Shown: piece after piece, positions 63,901-64,000 of the stretch
How positions within the stretch are numbered: position 1 is the stretch's first letter
Layout of the letters: each line of letters opens with the position of its first letter
Assembly (NCBI GenBank): GCA_030695205.1
Contig: JAUYTN010000038.1
Location: forward strand, 46,052 to 110,051
Length of the DNA stretch: 64,000 nt
From: Burkholderiaceae bacterium
GTDB taxonomy: Bacteria; Pseudomonadota; Gammaproteobacteria; Burkholderiales; Burkholderiaceae_C
Direction of reading: 5' to 3'
Position numbers and translations under genes: made by a program
Notes under the pieces: generated by a model
Seen by the model: the letters and a program-made list of their open reading frames with translations, nothing else
Told to the model about the DNA's origin: nothing
The model's database searches: none

Positions 63901-64000
63901 TCAAGCGGGGTGATGGAGGTGGATGTGCTCGGGCACCAGGCTGGGCGGGCGAATGCCACCGATCCAGCTCTGGACGGCGGTGTGGATGAACTCATAGGCC
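63901..64000 (-). CDS. C-terminal end of an unidentified gene (partial)
   Basis: Reading on the minus strand from the window edge, a frame of 33 codons (ending EHIHLHHPA) closes with a TGA at 63901-63903. GC-rich coding composition resembles the genome background, not the conflict operon. Too short to name. Confidence 0.45.
   Translation of the reverse strand, partial: AYEFIHTAVQSWIGGIRPPSLVPEHIHLHHPA

Noticed and set aside
63766..64000. Insertion sequence at the right edge
   Set aside because: No terminal inverted repeats or transposase motif are recognisable in the short stretch available.

Overview
The window is a chromosomal stretch of a high-GC betaproteobacterium. Gene content and order (nirB / nirD / nasA / ybiB / cobA, rpsU near yqeY, pmbA divergent from darP, LysR regulator divergent from lysA) and a dispersed ~45-nt repeat point to Burkholderiales, most likely Comamonadaceae (Rhodoferax- or Acidovorax-like). 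This placement is inference; no rRNA or tRNA gene is present.

Layout. 1-7.9 kb: an assimilatory nitrate/nitrite operon: the end of nirB, a secreted tandem P-box protein, nirD, nasA, ybiB and cobA (siroheme supply). 8-10.5 kb: an HI0933-type flavoprotein and a nitronate monooxygenase. 10.5-14.7 kb: rpsU with leader hairpin and terminator, a LysR regulator divergent from lysA, a HicAB toxin-antitoxin module flanked by a lysA-like fragment, and yqeY. 14.8-26.9 kb: housekeeping genes (EamA exporter, pmbA, darP, mog, cysE, trmJ, suhB), a multi-PAS histidine kinase and mutS. 27-32 kb: an Anbu bacterial proteasome gene coupled to a hydrolase, an MFS exporter, a DHH phosphoesterase and uppP. 32-36.6 kb: a proX-proW-proV betaine ABC operon behind a near-consensus sigma-70 promoter, a MarR regulator and an orphan VapB-like antitoxin. 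36.6-42.6 kb: a MacAB-like efflux operon divergent from a LytS/LytTR two-component pair. 42.7-46.9 kb: a Fic-like protein with a degenerate motif, an EamA transporter, a RIO kinase and a DTW-domain protein. 47-51.9 kb: a five-gene envelope operon (outer-membrane barrel, LolA-like carrier, ABC permease, ATPase, lipid- or lipoprotein-export-like). 52-56.7 kb: membrane proteins and a HipA-type kinase of YjjJ type. 56.7-58.5 kb: glnS.

The most interesting part is 58.54-63.77 kb, directly after glnS. Four AT-richer genes with different codon use and tight spacing encode a C5-cytosine DNA methyltransferase, a phosphoribosyltransferase-like protein, an ORC/CDC6-like AAA+ ATPase and an unrecognised Rossmann-like protein. 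No restriction nuclease is visible. The layout is that of a mobile conflict (anti-phage) operon. Computational surveys have noted PRTase-like and ORC/CDC6-like proteins as conflict-system components, but I know of no assigned mechanism for this four-gene combination. It ends at what looks like the truncated start of a DUF924-family gene, and the last ~150 nt of glnS have unusual codon use, so both edges look like recombination scars.

A second theme is a family of ~45-nt repeats: 14 copies, in intergenic regions and, in frame, inside at least seven genes.
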